Part shown: positions 35,131 through 43,512 of the stretch, piece by piece
How the letters are laid out: each line of letters opens with the position of its first letter
Numbering within the stretch: position 1 is the first letter of the stretch
The notes under the pieces: generated by a model
The model's database searches: none
Told to the model about the DNA's origin: nothing
The model's input: the letters and a program-made list of their open reading frames with translations, nothing else
Made by a program: the position numbers and the translations under genes
Source: CAZPWF01 sp964610775
GTDB lineage: Bacteria > Patescibacteriota > Saccharimonadia > Saccharimonadales > JACQNP01
NCBI GenBank assembly: GCA_964610775.1
Contig: CAZSZC010000001.1
Location: forward strand, 65,202-129,201
Direction: 5' to 3'
DNA length: 64,000 nucleotides

Positions 35131-36177
35131 ATGGTAGAAAAAATTAAACGGCGTGGCTGGAAAACCGTACTGACGGTTATTACTCTTGTTGCATTGGTAG
35201 GTATGACTTATGCCTTACGTGAACAAATAAAACAGACCTTTAATAACTTGACTCAGGTTAATGCTTGGGTGTTATTACTGATGATACCGCTCGAGGTGTA
35301 TAATTATCATTTTCAAACCAAGCTTTTCCAAAGAGTCTTTCGTCTGTTGAAAGTTGATGTCGCTTACAAGTTTATGTATCGCGTGGCGTTGGAGCTCAAT
35401 TTTGTTAATAATGTTTTTCCTAGTGGTGGAGTTTCAGGTTTTTCGTATTTGAGTTTGCGTCTACATTCCAGAGACGTTTCTACGGCTCAATCGACACTAG
35501 CTAATATGATCAAACTTATATTAACTTTTGTATCATTTCAGATTTTGCTAGTGCTTGGTCTTTTTCTTTTAGCTATAGATGGGCGAGCTAGTGGATTATT
35601 AATTCTTGTCGCCGGATCATTGGTGACACTACTCATTATTGGTACATTTGTTTTCGCTTTTATCATTGGAAGCAAGCAAAGAATCAACTATTTCTTTTTA
35701 AACATTACAAAAATTATTAACAGATTGATTAAAATATTTTCTAGACACCCAGAAGCGATTAATGTTGCGAAGGCAAAGGCAATGTTAAACGAACTACATG
35801 ATCATTACATGGAGATTAAGCGAAATTTGCGACAACTAAATCGTCCATTAGTATATGCGCTACTAGCAAATCTCACAGAAATTCTAGTCATATATTCTGT
35901 TTATGTAGCATTTGGACAGTGGGTTAATCCAGGCGCAGTGATCATAGCATATGCAGTAGCTAACTTTGCGGGTTTAATTTCTGTATTACCTGGTGGAGTT
36001 GGTATCTATGAAGCCCTGATGACCGCAGTATTAGCCGCTGGTGGCGTGCCGGCTAGTTTAAGTTTGCCAGTGACAGTCATGTATCGAATACTCAACATGG
36101 CTATTCAGTTGCCGCCAGGTTACATTCTTTATCACCGTGCTTTGAATGAAGAGCAGGGTAGTAGTGCAAAGCCTTAG
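35131..36177 (+). CDS. UPF0104/LPG-synthase-TM-type flippase-like membrane protein
   Basis: About 348 aa with eight or so TM helices. It has the family's landmarks: an early helix pair, NNVFPSGGVSGFSYLSLRL at about 90-108, and AGLISVLPGGVGIYEALMTAVL near 285. This fold covers the flippase half of MprF and archaeal AglD. There is no soluble synthase domain, so a lipid-flipping or isoprenoid-linked sugar role is more likely than lysyl-PG synthesis. The start at ATG 35131 is set by the -10 box. The gene overlaps xseA. Confidence 0.85.
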   Translation: MVEKIKRRGWKTVLTVITLVALVGMTYALREQIKQTFNNLTQVNAWVLLLMIPLEVYNYHFQTKLFQRVFRLLKVDVAYKFMYRVALELNFVNNVFPSGGVSGFSYLSLRLHSRDVSTAQSTLANMIKLILTFVSFQILLVLGLFLLAIDGRASGLLILVAGSLVTLLIIGTFVFAFIIGSKQRINYFFLNITKIINRLIKIFSRHPEAINVAKAKAMLNELHDHYMEIKRNLRQLNRPLVYALLANLTEILVIYSVYVAFGQWVNPGAVIIAYAVANFAGLISVLPGGVGIYEALMTAVLAAGGVPASLSLPVTVMYRILNMAIQLPPGYILYHRALNEEQGSSAKP

Positions 36178-37288
36178 CGACCAGGTCTGGTCGGTTAGTG
36201 ACTTTGTAGCGGTCTGTAATCAGACTTTGGAGTTCGCATATCCATTCATAACTATTCGTGGCGAGATTTCCAATTATAAAGTCAGTAAAAATCGCTGGGT
36301 TTACTTTGACTTAAAGGATGAAAATTCTTCGGTTCGTTTTTTTGGTTCGGTTTTTAGTCTAAGCACGGCTATTGAAGATGGCATGATTGTTGAAGTCCAA
36401 GGCGCCCCAAGATTGCATTCTCAATTCGGATTCTCGATAACATTCCAAACAATCAAGCCGGTTGGTGAAGGTTCTATAAAAAGAGCTTTTGACTTACTGA
36501 GAGATAAGCTTAGTAAAGAAGGCATATTCGATCCTGATCGAAAGCGACCAATTCCTTATCCCCCGAAAAGCATTGGGCTTGTAAGTTCATCGGAGTCGGC
36601 GGCTTACAGGGACTTCGTTAAGATTGTTGGTGATCGCTGGCCATATGTAGAGATAGAAATTTACGATGTCCAAGTTCAGGGCGAAGCAGCTGTAGAACAG
36701 ATAGTAGGCGCGCTTGATTATTTTAATTCTCATAGTCAGCATGACGCTTTAGTAGTGACACGTGGCGGTGGTAGTGCTGATGATTTGGCGGCGTTTAGCA
36801 CGGAGAAATTGACGCGTGCTGTAGCTAGTAGCCGAATACCAACTGTTGTTGCTATTGGACACGAGATCGATATTAGTTTAGCTGAAATGGCTGCTGACTT
36901 AAGGGCTAGCACACCAAGTAATGCTGCTGAGCTGATTACGCCGGATAAAAAGCAGGTACTAATACAACTAAAACAAACCAATAATCACCTAAAATCTTTA
37001 CTTACTTCAAAATTGGATGACCAAAAGAACGGTATTGCTAGGCTCAAACAACAAGCTTTTCAATCACTTCACGACAAGATGGCGTATGAACATGAGAAGC
37101 TTGCTTATCTAAAATCGATAGTCGTTTCACTGCACCCAGAATCTGTTCTAAAGCGTGGATACGCAGTAGTGCGCACCGAGGGTAAGTTGGTTAAATCGGC
37201 AGCTAAGCTTTTGGTTGGGCAGGAAATTGATGTTAGCCTCATCGATGGACAGCTAAAAGCACTAATTCAAAAAATTGAGTTAAAATAA
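36146..37288 (+). CDS. xseA: Exodeoxyribonuclease VII large subunit
   Basis: Catalytic subunit of the ssDNA exonuclease. The N-terminal OB fold (YPFITIRGEISNYKVSKNRWVYFDLKD) precedes the catalytic domain with IGLVSSSESAAYRDF, VTRGGGSADDLAAFS, and VVAIGHEIDISLAEMAADLRASTPSNAAE, all family hallmarks, then a coiled-coil region and the C-terminal GYAVVRTEGK. At 380 aa it is slightly short for the family. The start overlaps the previous gene; GTG 36164, after AGGG, is an alternative. xseB follows 4 bp later. Confidence 0.95.
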   Translation: MKSRVVVQSLSDQVWSVSDFVAVCNQTLEFAYPFITIRGEISNYKVSKNRWVYFDLKDENSSVRFFGSVFSLSTAIEDGMIVEVQGAPRLHSQFGFSITFQTIKPVGEGSIKRAFDLLRDKLSKEGIFDPDRKRPIPYPPKSIGLVSSSESAAYRDFVKIVGDRWPYVEIEIYDVQVQGEAAVEQIVGALDYFNSHSQHDALVVTRGGGSADDLAAFSTEKLTRAVASSRIPTVVAIGHEIDISLAEMAADLRASTPSNAAELITPDKKQVLIQLKQTNNHLKSLLTSKLDDQKNGIARLKQQAFQSLHDKMAYEHEKLAYLKSIVVSLHPESVLKRGYAVVRTEGKLVKSAAKLLVGQEIDVSLIDGQLKALIQKIELK

Positions 37289-37292
37289 AATC

Positions 37293-37493
37293 ATGACCAA
37301 AAAAATTGATTATCAAGACAAGTATGAGCAGCTTAATCATCTAGTGGAAGAAATTCAATCCGGTGCGCTGTCTATTGATGAGGCAATAGGTAAGTACGAA
37401 GAAGCCGAGAAGCTAATAAACGAACTCGAAAATTATCTAAAGCAAACAGAACTCAGGATAAAGAAAATAACTAGCCCAACTAAGAGTTCTTAG
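37293..37493 (+). CDS. xseB: Exodeoxyribonuclease VII small subunit
   Basis: Small helical-hairpin subunit (66 aa) that assembles on the XseA coiled coil. The family pattern is visible: YEQLNHLVEEIQSGALSIDEA, then KYEEAEKLI and a final helix with LRIKKI. It lies 4 bp after xseA, and its stop is 1 bp before the next gene, so all three are co-transcribed. Confidence 0.93.
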   Translation: MTKKIDYQDKYEQLNHLVEEIQSGALSIDEAIGKYEEAEKLINELENYLKQTELRIKKITSPTKSS

Positions 37494-37494
37494 A

Positions 37495-38031
37495 ATGCAT
37501 ATCTTAAGTATTATTTGGGATATTGCTGTTGTATTGTCTGTGATAGGTTTTGTATGTTTTATTTTTGTTATTGCTTTCGGAGCTCCATTTTTACCAACCC
37601 TAAAACCGGAAATAAAAAATGCGCTTGATCTAATAGATTTGAAAGAAGGTCAGCACCTGCTTGAGCTAGGTAGTGGTGATGGCAGGATTTTGGTGGCTGC
37701 CGCCAAAAAAGGTATATACGCAACAGGTTACGAAATAAACCCACTTCTTGTCATTTACTCGTGGTTAATAACTCGAAGATATAGTAAGTATGTTAGCATT
37801 CGTATGAAAAATTACTGGAATATTAGACTACCTGAATGTGACGGAATATTTGTTTTTCTGTTACAACCTTACATGGAAAAACTTGATAAAAAAGTATCCA
37901 GCGAAATATCCACCTCTGTAAAATTAGTTAGTTTTGCGTTTACTATACCGAACAAAAAAATTAGCAAAACTCAAGGCGGCATGTATCTTTACAAATATCC
38001 TAGCAATAAGGTGTTGCGTAAGACAGTATAA
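37495..38031 (+). CDS. FAM173-like membrane-anchored lysine methyltransferase
   Basis: An N-terminal TM helix (about 7-30) tethers a class I SAM methyltransferase domain. Motif I is LLELGSGDGRILVAAA (55-70) and the post-I strand is GYEINPLLVIYSW. The later segment FVFLLQPYMEKLDKKVSSEI is the pattern of the FAM173 (ATPSCKMT/ANTKMT) family, in which that region forms the substrate-binding strand. Eukaryotic members methylate lysines of ATP synthase subunit c or ANT. The bacterial target is unknown; subunit c is an attractive guess only. Confidence 0.78.
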   Translation: MHILSIIWDIAVVLSVIGFVCFIFVIAFGAPFLPTLKPEIKNALDLIDLKEGQHLLELGSGDGRILVAAAKKGIYATGYEINPLLVIYSWLITRRYSKYVSIRMKNYWNIRLPECDGIFVFLLQPYMEKLDKKVSSEISTSVKLVSFAFTIPNKKISKTQGGMYLYKYPSNKVLRKTV

Positions 38032-38049
38032 GACATTATCATAAGCAGT

Positions 38050-38805
38050 ATGCAACCAAACGCGCCACAGATGCCGCCGGGAATGCCGATGGCACCTATG
38101 GGGGGTGGAATCCAGCAACCCGCTATGCCTCCTATTAATAACATGCCCGGACCTAAACGGCAGTTTAATATACTAATAATCCCAGTGATAGCTCTAGTAG
38201 TTATCTGTATTTCTTTGGCTGGCTTTGCGTTTTGGTCATTCTCAGGCCGACAGGACTATAAAAATAACAGTGATAAAAAAGTAGCTGCTGCCGTTACGGT
38301 TGCGAAAAAAGAAACTGAAACTCAAAAGGACAATGAGTTCGTAGAAAAGGAAAAGATTCCCCATAAGTTTTATAAAAGTCCAGACACACTGGGAACCGTT
38401 GCGTTTGAGTATCCTAAGACTTGGTCGGCCTATATGGTGGAAGATGCTAAAACTAACGGTGGGACACCTCTTAATGGATATCTTCATCCGGACTATGTGC
38501 CATCCGACGATTCAGGAACGGACTTCGCTCTGCGTGTCGAAGTCATAAGTCGACCATACAGCGAAACACTCAAACAATACGAAGGAAAGATCAAACAGGG
38601 GAAGATAAAAATAACGCCCTACAAACCCGAAAAAGTTTCATCAGTCTTGGGTGTAAGAATGTTTGGAGAAATAATAAAAGGTCAGAGAGACACGATGATA
38701 CTGCTGCCAATACGCGATAAGACTTTAGCAATCTGGACCGAGTCAGATAGATATCTTTCCGACTATGACAAGGTAGTCATGTCGACACTGACATTTTCAC
38801 CATAG
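38050..38805 (+). CDS. One-pass membrane protein with Pro/Met-rich tail
   Basis: Residues 1-38 are rich in Pro, Met, Gly and Gln (MPPGMPMAPMGGG). A TM helix lies at about 40-62, then a Lys/Glu linker and an extracytoplasmic domain (about 100-251) with GTVAFEYPKTWSAY, similar in feel to PsbP-like or lipoprotein beta folds. N-in orientation is inferred. It is a third example of this architecture in the window (also at 12911 and 20678). Function unknown. Confidence 0.75.
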   Translation: MQPNAPQMPPGMPMAPMGGGIQQPAMPPINNMPGPKRQFNILIIPVIALVVICISLAGFAFWSFSGRQDYKNNSDKKVAAAVTVAKKETETQKDNEFVEKEKIPHKFYKSPDTLGTVAFEYPKTWSAYMVEDAKTNGGTPLNGYLHPDYVPSDDSGTDFALRVEVISRPYSETLKQYEGKIKQGKIKITPYKPEKVSSVLGVRMFGEIIKGQRDTMILLPIRDKTLAIWTESDRYLSDYDKVVMSTLTFSP

Positions 38806-38812
38806 CTGATGG

Positions 38813-38840
38813 TATAATAAGTCACATATCTAGTAGGAGG
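38813..38840 (+). promoter_or_regulatory. TATAAT promoter and distal SD of the pseudokinase gene
   Basis: TATAAT at 38813-38818 starts a leader of about 30 nt that carries AGGAGG (38835-38840). The SD lies 14 nt from the ATG at 38855, farther than usual. Confidence 0.5.
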
Positions 38841-38854
38841 GTAGCGAGACACTA

Positions 38855-39550
38855 ATGTCGGCGCATCATATAGATGGTGACGAAAGGTTAACTAAGACTT
38901 TGGCAGAGCAGCTTAAGTTGTCTTTGCTGCAGATTGCGCGTCAGGCCGAACTCGATCCCAAGACAAATAACGCTTTAGATATCGCTCATATGGCACAGAT
39001 GTCTTTACGCTTGATTGATAGCTACATACTAAGCACTGACGTACATATGCAACATTCACTAATACTAGAGCCAATATCTATAAAATCCGTTCTCTATGAT
39101 ACGGCAAATGATGTAACTAGTTATGCTCGAATGTATGGCTGTGAAGTAGAAACCCAATTAGATGGTAAGTTCATGCCAGTTATGGGGAATTCTACGCTAT
39201 TACGTGCGGCCTTTACTTCACTTGCATCAGCTCTTATAGAGGCTCAGTCACCATCAGACGAACGGGGCAGCAAGGTTACGATCGCCACACATAAACATGG
39301 CGGTACCATTGTAGCTGGTGTGTTCGTTAACCAGTCTGGTCTTACAACTGATATGTTTCGTCGTGCTAGGGCTCTTTATGGATCTGCCCGACAACCAATG
39401 GTCAACAGTCTTCCGTCGGCAGCTGCAGGCGTTTTTGTAGCCGATAGTTTATTTAGTTCGATAGCCTCACCACTGAAGGTGGCAAAGCACAATAAACTAA
39501 ATGGCCTCGCTACTGTACTGCTGCCTAGCCGACAGCTACATCTTATTTGA
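38855..39550 (+). CDS. Degenerate histidine-kinase-like protein
   Basis: A 231-aa protein with the outline of a DHp-HATPase kinase core but with key residues lost. The H-box region reads LAEQLKLSLLQIARQAEL, with Glu18 where the phospho-histidine should be. The N-box region (MGNSTLLRAAFTSLASALIEA) lacks its Asn, the D-box region is VFVNQSG instead of DxG, and the G2 region is AAAGVFVADSLF. The final ATVLLPS matches the last strand of HATPase. There is no sensor or membrane segment. It is followed directly by a receiver-like gene that has also lost its phosphosite. Confidence 0.65.
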   Translation: MSAHHIDGDERLTKTLAEQLKLSLLQIARQAELDPKTNNALDIAHMAQMSLRLIDSYILSTDVHMQHSLILEPISIKSVLYDTANDVTSYARMYGCEVETQLDGKFMPVMGNSTLLRAAFTSLASALIEAQSPSDERGSKVTIATHKHGGTIVAGVFVNQSGLTTDMFRRARALYGSARQPMVNSLPSAAAGVFVADSLFSSIASPLKVAKHNKLNGLATVLLPSRQLHLI

Positions 39551-39551
39551 T

Positions 39552-39941
39552 ATGCAAAAACTTCTACTAATCGAGCCCGATTTCGTACTCGGAAGAATAT
39601 ACACTAAAGCACTAACAGATCATGGCTACGATACTACTACGGTTAAAGGCGCTCAGACGGCTATATCTGTCTTAGATAAAATGGATGACTTCGCAATGAT
39701 AATTCTAGAAATTCAATTGGTTGATCACGGTGGCGTGGAGTTCATATATGAACTTCGATCTTACAAGGAGTGGCAAAATTTACCAATAATAATACATACA
39801 ATGGTTCCACTATCTAGTTTGCAATTTCCTAAAAATTTTTATGATAATTTCGGGGTAGTAGAATATTTATATAAGCCATCAACATCCATAGATAAGCTAC
39901 TGAACACAGTAGATAGTAAATTAGCAGTCAATACAAAATGA
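39552..39941 (+). CDS. Receiver-like domain with Asp-to-Glu phosphosite
   Basis: CheY-like fold, 129 aa. I start it at ATG 39552, right after the kinase-like stop. The acidic pocket is weak (E8 and D10 in IEPD), and the phospho-acceptor position is Glu53 (MIILEIQLVD). T83 and K108 (LYKPS) remain. Glu at this place often mimics the phosphorylated state, so the protein may be a constitutive partner-binding module. It overlaps recO by 4 bp. Confidence 0.75.
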   Translation: MQKLLLIEPDFVLGRIYTKALTDHGYDTTTVKGAQTAISVLDKMDDFAMIILEIQLVDHGGVEFIYELRSYKEWQNLPIIIHTMVPLSSLQFPKNFYDNFGVVEYLYKPSTSIDKLLNTVDSKLAVNTK

Positions 39942-40624
39942 ACCACATAACTACAATGGGCGTGGTTCTTCGTCGCGTCAACTATCAAGAAGCTGATCGC
40001 ATTGTTAGGCTGATAACACCCGATCACGGTAAAATTTCTTTGATAGCTAAAGGAGCGCGGCGCACTAAATCGAAACTTGCTGGTGGTATAGAATTATTTT
40101 CAGTTAACGATATAACTTTCATTAAGGGTAAATCAGAAATATTTACGCTCGTATCAAGTCGCGGAGCTAATCATTTCCAAAACATCCTAAAAGATTTGGA
40201 AAGGACTAAAACCGGCTTTGAATTTATAAAGAGAATTGATAAGTTGGTAGAAGATAATGCTGGCGGAGAATATTTTCAAATCTTGGCGAACGCTTTTGAG
40301 GGGCTAGATCGCAACGATATTTCAAGTCAACTAGTTGAAGCGTGGTTCCTAATGAAAATTTTTGATAGTAGTGGACACGGGATTGAGCTTGATTTTGATG
40401 CTGATAGTAAGGGGCTGAAGGGTGGCTCGTCATATGATTTTGACCATGACACCATGGCATTCTATTCATCTCAGAATGGGGTGTTTAGCGAACAGCACAT
40501 CAAGCTAATGAGGCTACTACGTAGCTCGGTCAGTCCATTAAGATTGGTTAGCGTGCAGGGTGTTGATGATTATGTTATCGAATGTGTCCAGCTCTGTCGG
40601 AGTATTGATAAATTCCGAACATAA
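39938..40624 (+). CDS. recO: DNA repair protein RecO
   Basis: Recombination mediator that loads RecA with RecR. The N-terminal OB fold is typical: TTMGVVLRRVNYQEADRIVRLIT, then HGKISLIAKGARR and GIELFSVNDITFIKG. The C-terminal helical domain is present but lacks the zinc-binding cysteines found in some RecO proteins. The length is 228 aa. It starts within the end of the receiver-like gene (ATGA overlap). Confidence 0.9.
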   Translation: MNHITTMGVVLRRVNYQEADRIVRLITPDHGKISLIAKGARRTKSKLAGGIELFSVNDITFIKGKSEIFTLVSSRGANHFQNILKDLERTKTGFEFIKRIDKLVEDNAGGEYFQILANAFEGLDRNDISSQLVEAWFLMKIFDSSGHGIELDFDADSKGLKGGSSYDFDHDTMAFYSSQNGVFSEQHIKLMRLLRSSVSPLRLVSVQGVDDYVIECVQLCRSIDKFRT

Positions 40625-40634
40625 ACCATTGCTT

Positions 40635-40671
40635 TATAATAGTACTTATGTTAAAATATATAAGATTATGA
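40635..40671 (+). promoter_or_regulatory. TATAAT promoter with 7-codon upstream ORF
   Basis: TATAAT (40635-40640) lies 7 nt before an ATG at 40648 that opens a 7-codon ORF, MLKYIRL. Its stop TGA (40669-40671) overlaps the main start ATG (40668-40670) as ATGA. A leaderless peptide may thus deliver ribosomes to the main gene by termination-reinitiation. Confidence 0.45.
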
Positions 40672-41237
40672 ACAGATTTGCTAGGAATGTGCTTTTGAGT
40701 GGTGGCGCTGTTGCTACTGGCCTATTAGTAGGTGCAGGATTGTATGAATTCGGTGAACGTCCCGATTTGCCCATGGAAAGAATTCAGGATTGTACTAATA
40801 GTTTTGCAAATAAAGACAGAGCCAGTGATATTCCAAAAGAATGCCAGGGGTTTAATCGGATATTTGAATACCATACCGAGCCAGTTGACGTTATTAATAG
40901 CAATAATGGACAGCACGAAGTTGCTGACGGTAAATTTTACTGGATTTTACCTAAACCAGAAGTGTTCGTAGGCAGAGCAAATGAAGTTAATGAACAAGAT
41001 CAGAGGACGAAGTTACTTCGTGTGCTCGCATGTGGTGCTATTGGTGTTGCGGTGACTACTGGATTAAATTATCAAATTTGGCGTGGCAAATCTTGTACTG
41101 GTGGGGGGCAAGTTGATGAGAGTGGTAAAGCAGAACTTACATCTTTTGATATGTCCACAAACACGACTAAGCCAGATTTAGGTACGGAAATAAATCTAGC
41201 AGAGCCCACATCACAGCATGAGCGCGTATCTATATAA
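40668..41237 (+). CDS. Two-TM protein with paired extracytoplasmic cysteines (paralogue A)
   Basis: I place the start at ATG 40668 (189 aa). TM1 at about 7-27 is followed by an extracytoplasmic segment with C42 (RIQDC) and C59 (KECQGF), then TM2 at about 116-136 and a polar cytoplasmic tail ending VSI. The next gene encodes a shorter protein with the same plan: a charged N-terminus, TM1, IQ-x-C, a second Cys 17-18 residues later, TM2, and a final ISI. The two look like tandem paralogues. No family is known to me. Confidence 0.7.
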   Translation: MNRFARNVLLSGGAVATGLLVGAGLYEFGERPDLPMERIQDCTNSFANKDRASDIPKECQGFNRIFEYHTEPVDVINSNNGQHEVADGKFYWILPKPEVFVGRANEVNEQDQRTKLLRVLACGAIGVAVTTGLNYQIWRGKSCTGGGQVDESGKAELTSFDMSTNTTKPDLGTEINLAEPTSQHERVSI

Positions 41238-41296
41238 AAATTGCGAACCAATTCTGCTATAATGCTCTCTTAATATCGATAATAAGGAGAGAATAA

Positions 41297-41755
41297 TTGA
41301 GAAAAGCTAAACGTTTTGCGATTTGTGCTGGAGCTGCAATGACTGCGCCGCTGGCCTTATATGCTGGTTTTGAGATATACGAGGCAAACGATAATCATGA
41401 TATACAGCGATGCGCTGATGCGCTTGGCGATATTGCTACTGTTGCGGCTCAACCTCCAGAGGATTGTAAACCTAATGAGGCGGATGAATATAATGGCTTC
41501 GTGTATCATGTTTCAACAACCAAAAACTCTGGTGCTGAAGTTACGACTGCGTATTATGACATCCCATCGTCAGGTGACTACATAAGCAAAGCTACTACTC
41601 CAGAATATGAAAATATGAGACCACCACTTAGTGAAAAAGAAACTTATATGTATCTGGCGATTGCAACTATGGCGGGTGCTGCAGCTATGGTTTTAACAAG
41701 AGGTCGTGAAACTATTTTGTGGCAAGCCGAACAGCAGGACACGATATCCATATAA
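41297..41755 (+). CDS. Two-TM protein with paired extracytoplasmic cysteines (paralogue B)
   Basis: A 152-aa protein starting at TTG 41297 with an SD (AAGGAGA, 6 nt upstream). TM1 at about 8-28, IQRC with C39, EDC with C57, GFVYHVST, TM2 at about 115-132 and a short tail ending TISI. It shares its layout and cysteine spacing with the preceding protein. A disulfide between C39 and C57 on the cell surface is plausible. Function unknown. Confidence 0.7.
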   Translation: MRKAKRFAICAGAAMTAPLALYAGFEIYEANDNHDIQRCADALGDIATVAAQPPEDCKPNEADEYNGFVYHVSTTKNSGAEVTTAYYDIPSSGDYISKATTPEYENMRPPLSEKETYMYLAIATMAGAAAMVLTRGRETILWQAEQQDTISI

Positions 41756-41772
41756 GCTTAGGTTCATACGCA

Positions 41773-41801
41773 TTGGAATACTACTTTAAAGCAGTTATAC
41801 T
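41773..41801 (+). promoter_or_regulatory. glyS promoter TTGGAA-17-TATACT (leaderless)
   Basis: TTGGAA (41773-41778), a 17-bp spacer and TATACT (41796-41801), with the ATG of glyS 8 nt downstream. No SD. Confidence 0.7.
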
Positions 41802-41809
41802 ACTCTAAT

Positions 41810-43114
41810 ATGAGTGATAAAAAAACAGTTTCTATGGAAGATATTGTTTCTCTCTGCAAGCGACGTGGTTTTATATTTCAGGGCTCAGAAATCTATGGTG
41901 GTCTAGCCGGAACATGGGACTACGGCCCACTGGGCCTAGCGCTTAAAAAGAACATCATGGATTTGTGGTGGAAGACGTTCGTTGATGACCGTGAAGATAT
42001 GTATGGTGTCGATGCCGCTATATTAATGAATCAAAAAGTATGGCAGGCAAGTGGGCATGTCGACACTTTTACTGATCCACTTGTTGAGTGTAGTGAGTGT
42101 AAGTCTAGGTTTCGTGAAGACCAAATAGATACATCAAAATGTCCGACCTGTGGCAAGTCTGGCTCTTTCAGCGAAGCGCGCCAGTTCAACATGATGTTTA
42201 AAACTAATGTTGGTCCGGTTGACGATGAGTCTAGTATTAGTTATTTGCGACCCGAAACCGCACAGGGTATTTTTACAAACTTTAAAAATGTAGTAGATGT
42301 ATTCTATCCGGATTTACCATTTGGTATTGCGCAGCAGGGTAAAGCTTTTAGAAACGAAATTTCACCGCGTGATTTTGTGTTTCGTTCGCGTGAATTTGAG
42401 CAAATGGAGATAGAATATTTTGTTCAACCCGAGTATTGGGAGAAACTGTTCGAACAGTGGCGAGATGATATAAAATCATTCCTTGAACAACTTGGTTTAC
42501 CTGAAAATAGAGTGCATGAGTTAGAGGTTCCAGAAAACGATCGTGCCCACTATAGCAAGCGCACAATAGACTTTGAGTTCGATTTCCCAATTGGTCGTAA
42601 GGAGTTACTAGGCTTAGCTTATAGAACCGATTTTGATCTTATGAATATTCAGAATGCTAGCGGCAAAAGCATGGAGTATACAGTTAAAGGCACGACGGAT
42701 AAGTTTGTGCCACATGTTATAGAACCAAGCTTTGGCGTCGAACGTGCAATCATGGCTGTACTTACGAGCGCTTATACTGAGGACGAGGTTAATAACGAAA
42801 AGCGTGTTTATCTAAGACTTCCAGCTCACCTCGCTCCAGTGAAAGTTGCTGTTTCACCACTACTAAAGAATAAGCCAGAACTAGTTGATAAGGCGAGGGA
42901 AGTTTATTCTACTCTTAAAAAAGAATTCGGTAATGTCATGTGGGACGACAATGGTAATATTGGTAAACGCTATCGCCGGCAGGATGAAATCGGAACACCA
43001 TATTGTGTAGTTATTGATTTCGATACACTCGATGATGAAACGGTTACGGTTCGTGATAGAGATACCACAGAGCAAAAAAGAGTAAGTATTTCCAATCTAG
43101 TAAGCTCAATCTAA
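41810..43114 (+). CDS. glyS: Glycyl-tRNA synthetase, homodimeric type
   Basis: Charges tRNA-Gly. It is the single-chain eukaryote/archaea-like form (434 aa), not the alpha2-beta2 GlyQ/GlyS type. It begins with the family's CKRRGFIFQGSEIYGGL, has a zinc knuckle pair (CSECKSRF and CPTCGKSG, about 93-120), PETAQGIFTNF, motif 2 FRNEISPRDFVFRSREFEQME, and the C-terminal anticodon domain (KVAVSPLLKN). A good -35/-10 promoter gives a leaderless start. Confidence 0.96.
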   Translation: MSDKKTVSMEDIVSLCKRRGFIFQGSEIYGGLAGTWDYGPLGLALKKNIMDLWWKTFVDDREDMYGVDAAILMNQKVWQASGHVDTFTDPLVECSECKSRFREDQIDTSKCPTCGKSGSFSEARQFNMMFKTNVGPVDDESSISYLRPETAQGIFTNFKNVVDVFYPDLPFGIAQQGKAFRNEISPRDFVFRSREFEQMEIEYFVQPEYWEKLFEQWRDDIKSFLEQLGLPENRVHELEVPENDRAHYSKRTIDFEFDFPIGRKELLGLAYRTDFDLMNIQNASGKSMEYTVKGTTDKFVPHVIEPSFGVERAIMAVLTSAYTEDEVNNEKRVYLRLPAHLAPVKVAVSPLLKNKPELVDKAREVYSTLKKEFGNVMWDDNGNIGKRYRRQDEIGTPYCVVIDFDTLDDETVTVRDRDTTEQKRVSISNLVSSI

Positions 43115-43135
43115 AGCGTGGCGCAGGCGCTAGTC

Positions 43136-43194
43136 TTGACAACACATTGTATTAGTAGTATTGTAGATTTGTTAGTAAATAAATAAAAACAAAA
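43136..43194 (+). promoter_or_regulatory. Promoter TTGACA-17-TATTGT with A-rich leader
   Basis: TTGACA (43136-43141), a 17-bp spacer, TATTGT (43159-43164), then a leader of about 25 nt ending AAATAAAAACAAAA directly before the ATG at 43195. No SD. Confidence 0.7.
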
Positions 43195-43512
43195 ATGACA
43201 AGCACTAAACAGCAACCTGATATATTCGGGCCCATTTATAAACTGTCATATATGGTGAATCAGATTGAACAGCGAGATGAAACCGGTGGTGTATTTCCGC
43301 GTGAAGTTGTTGAACCGGTTCTAGGTCGCGCTACAAAGACTGCCGAGAGACTAGGTGATGTTACATCGAGTGCATTCATTGAATTATTAAACAAAGACTG
43401 TACAGAGAATAATGGTAATGAACCGTTAGTTTTTTCTACGGTTGTGGCTAAAGCGGTCATTGAACTAGCGATGCAGGATATTGGTCAACAGATTCAGAAA
43501 AAACCACAATAG
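43195..43512 (+). CDS. Uncharacterised small helical protein (105 aa)
   Basis: No family recognised. A soluble, mostly helical protein with DIFGPIYKLSYMVNQIEQRDE, REVVEPVLGRATKTAERLG and a final helix FSTVVAKAVIELAMQDIGQQ. A strong promoter with an A-rich leader suggests it is a real, separately transcribed gene. It is convergent with the HD-domain gene, and the two stops are adjacent. Confidence 0.7.
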   Translation: MTSTKQQPDIFGPIYKLSYMVNQIEQRDETGGVFPREVVEPVLGRATKTAERLGDVTSSAFIELLNKDCTENNGNEPLVFSTVVAKAVIELAMQDIGQQIQKKPQ

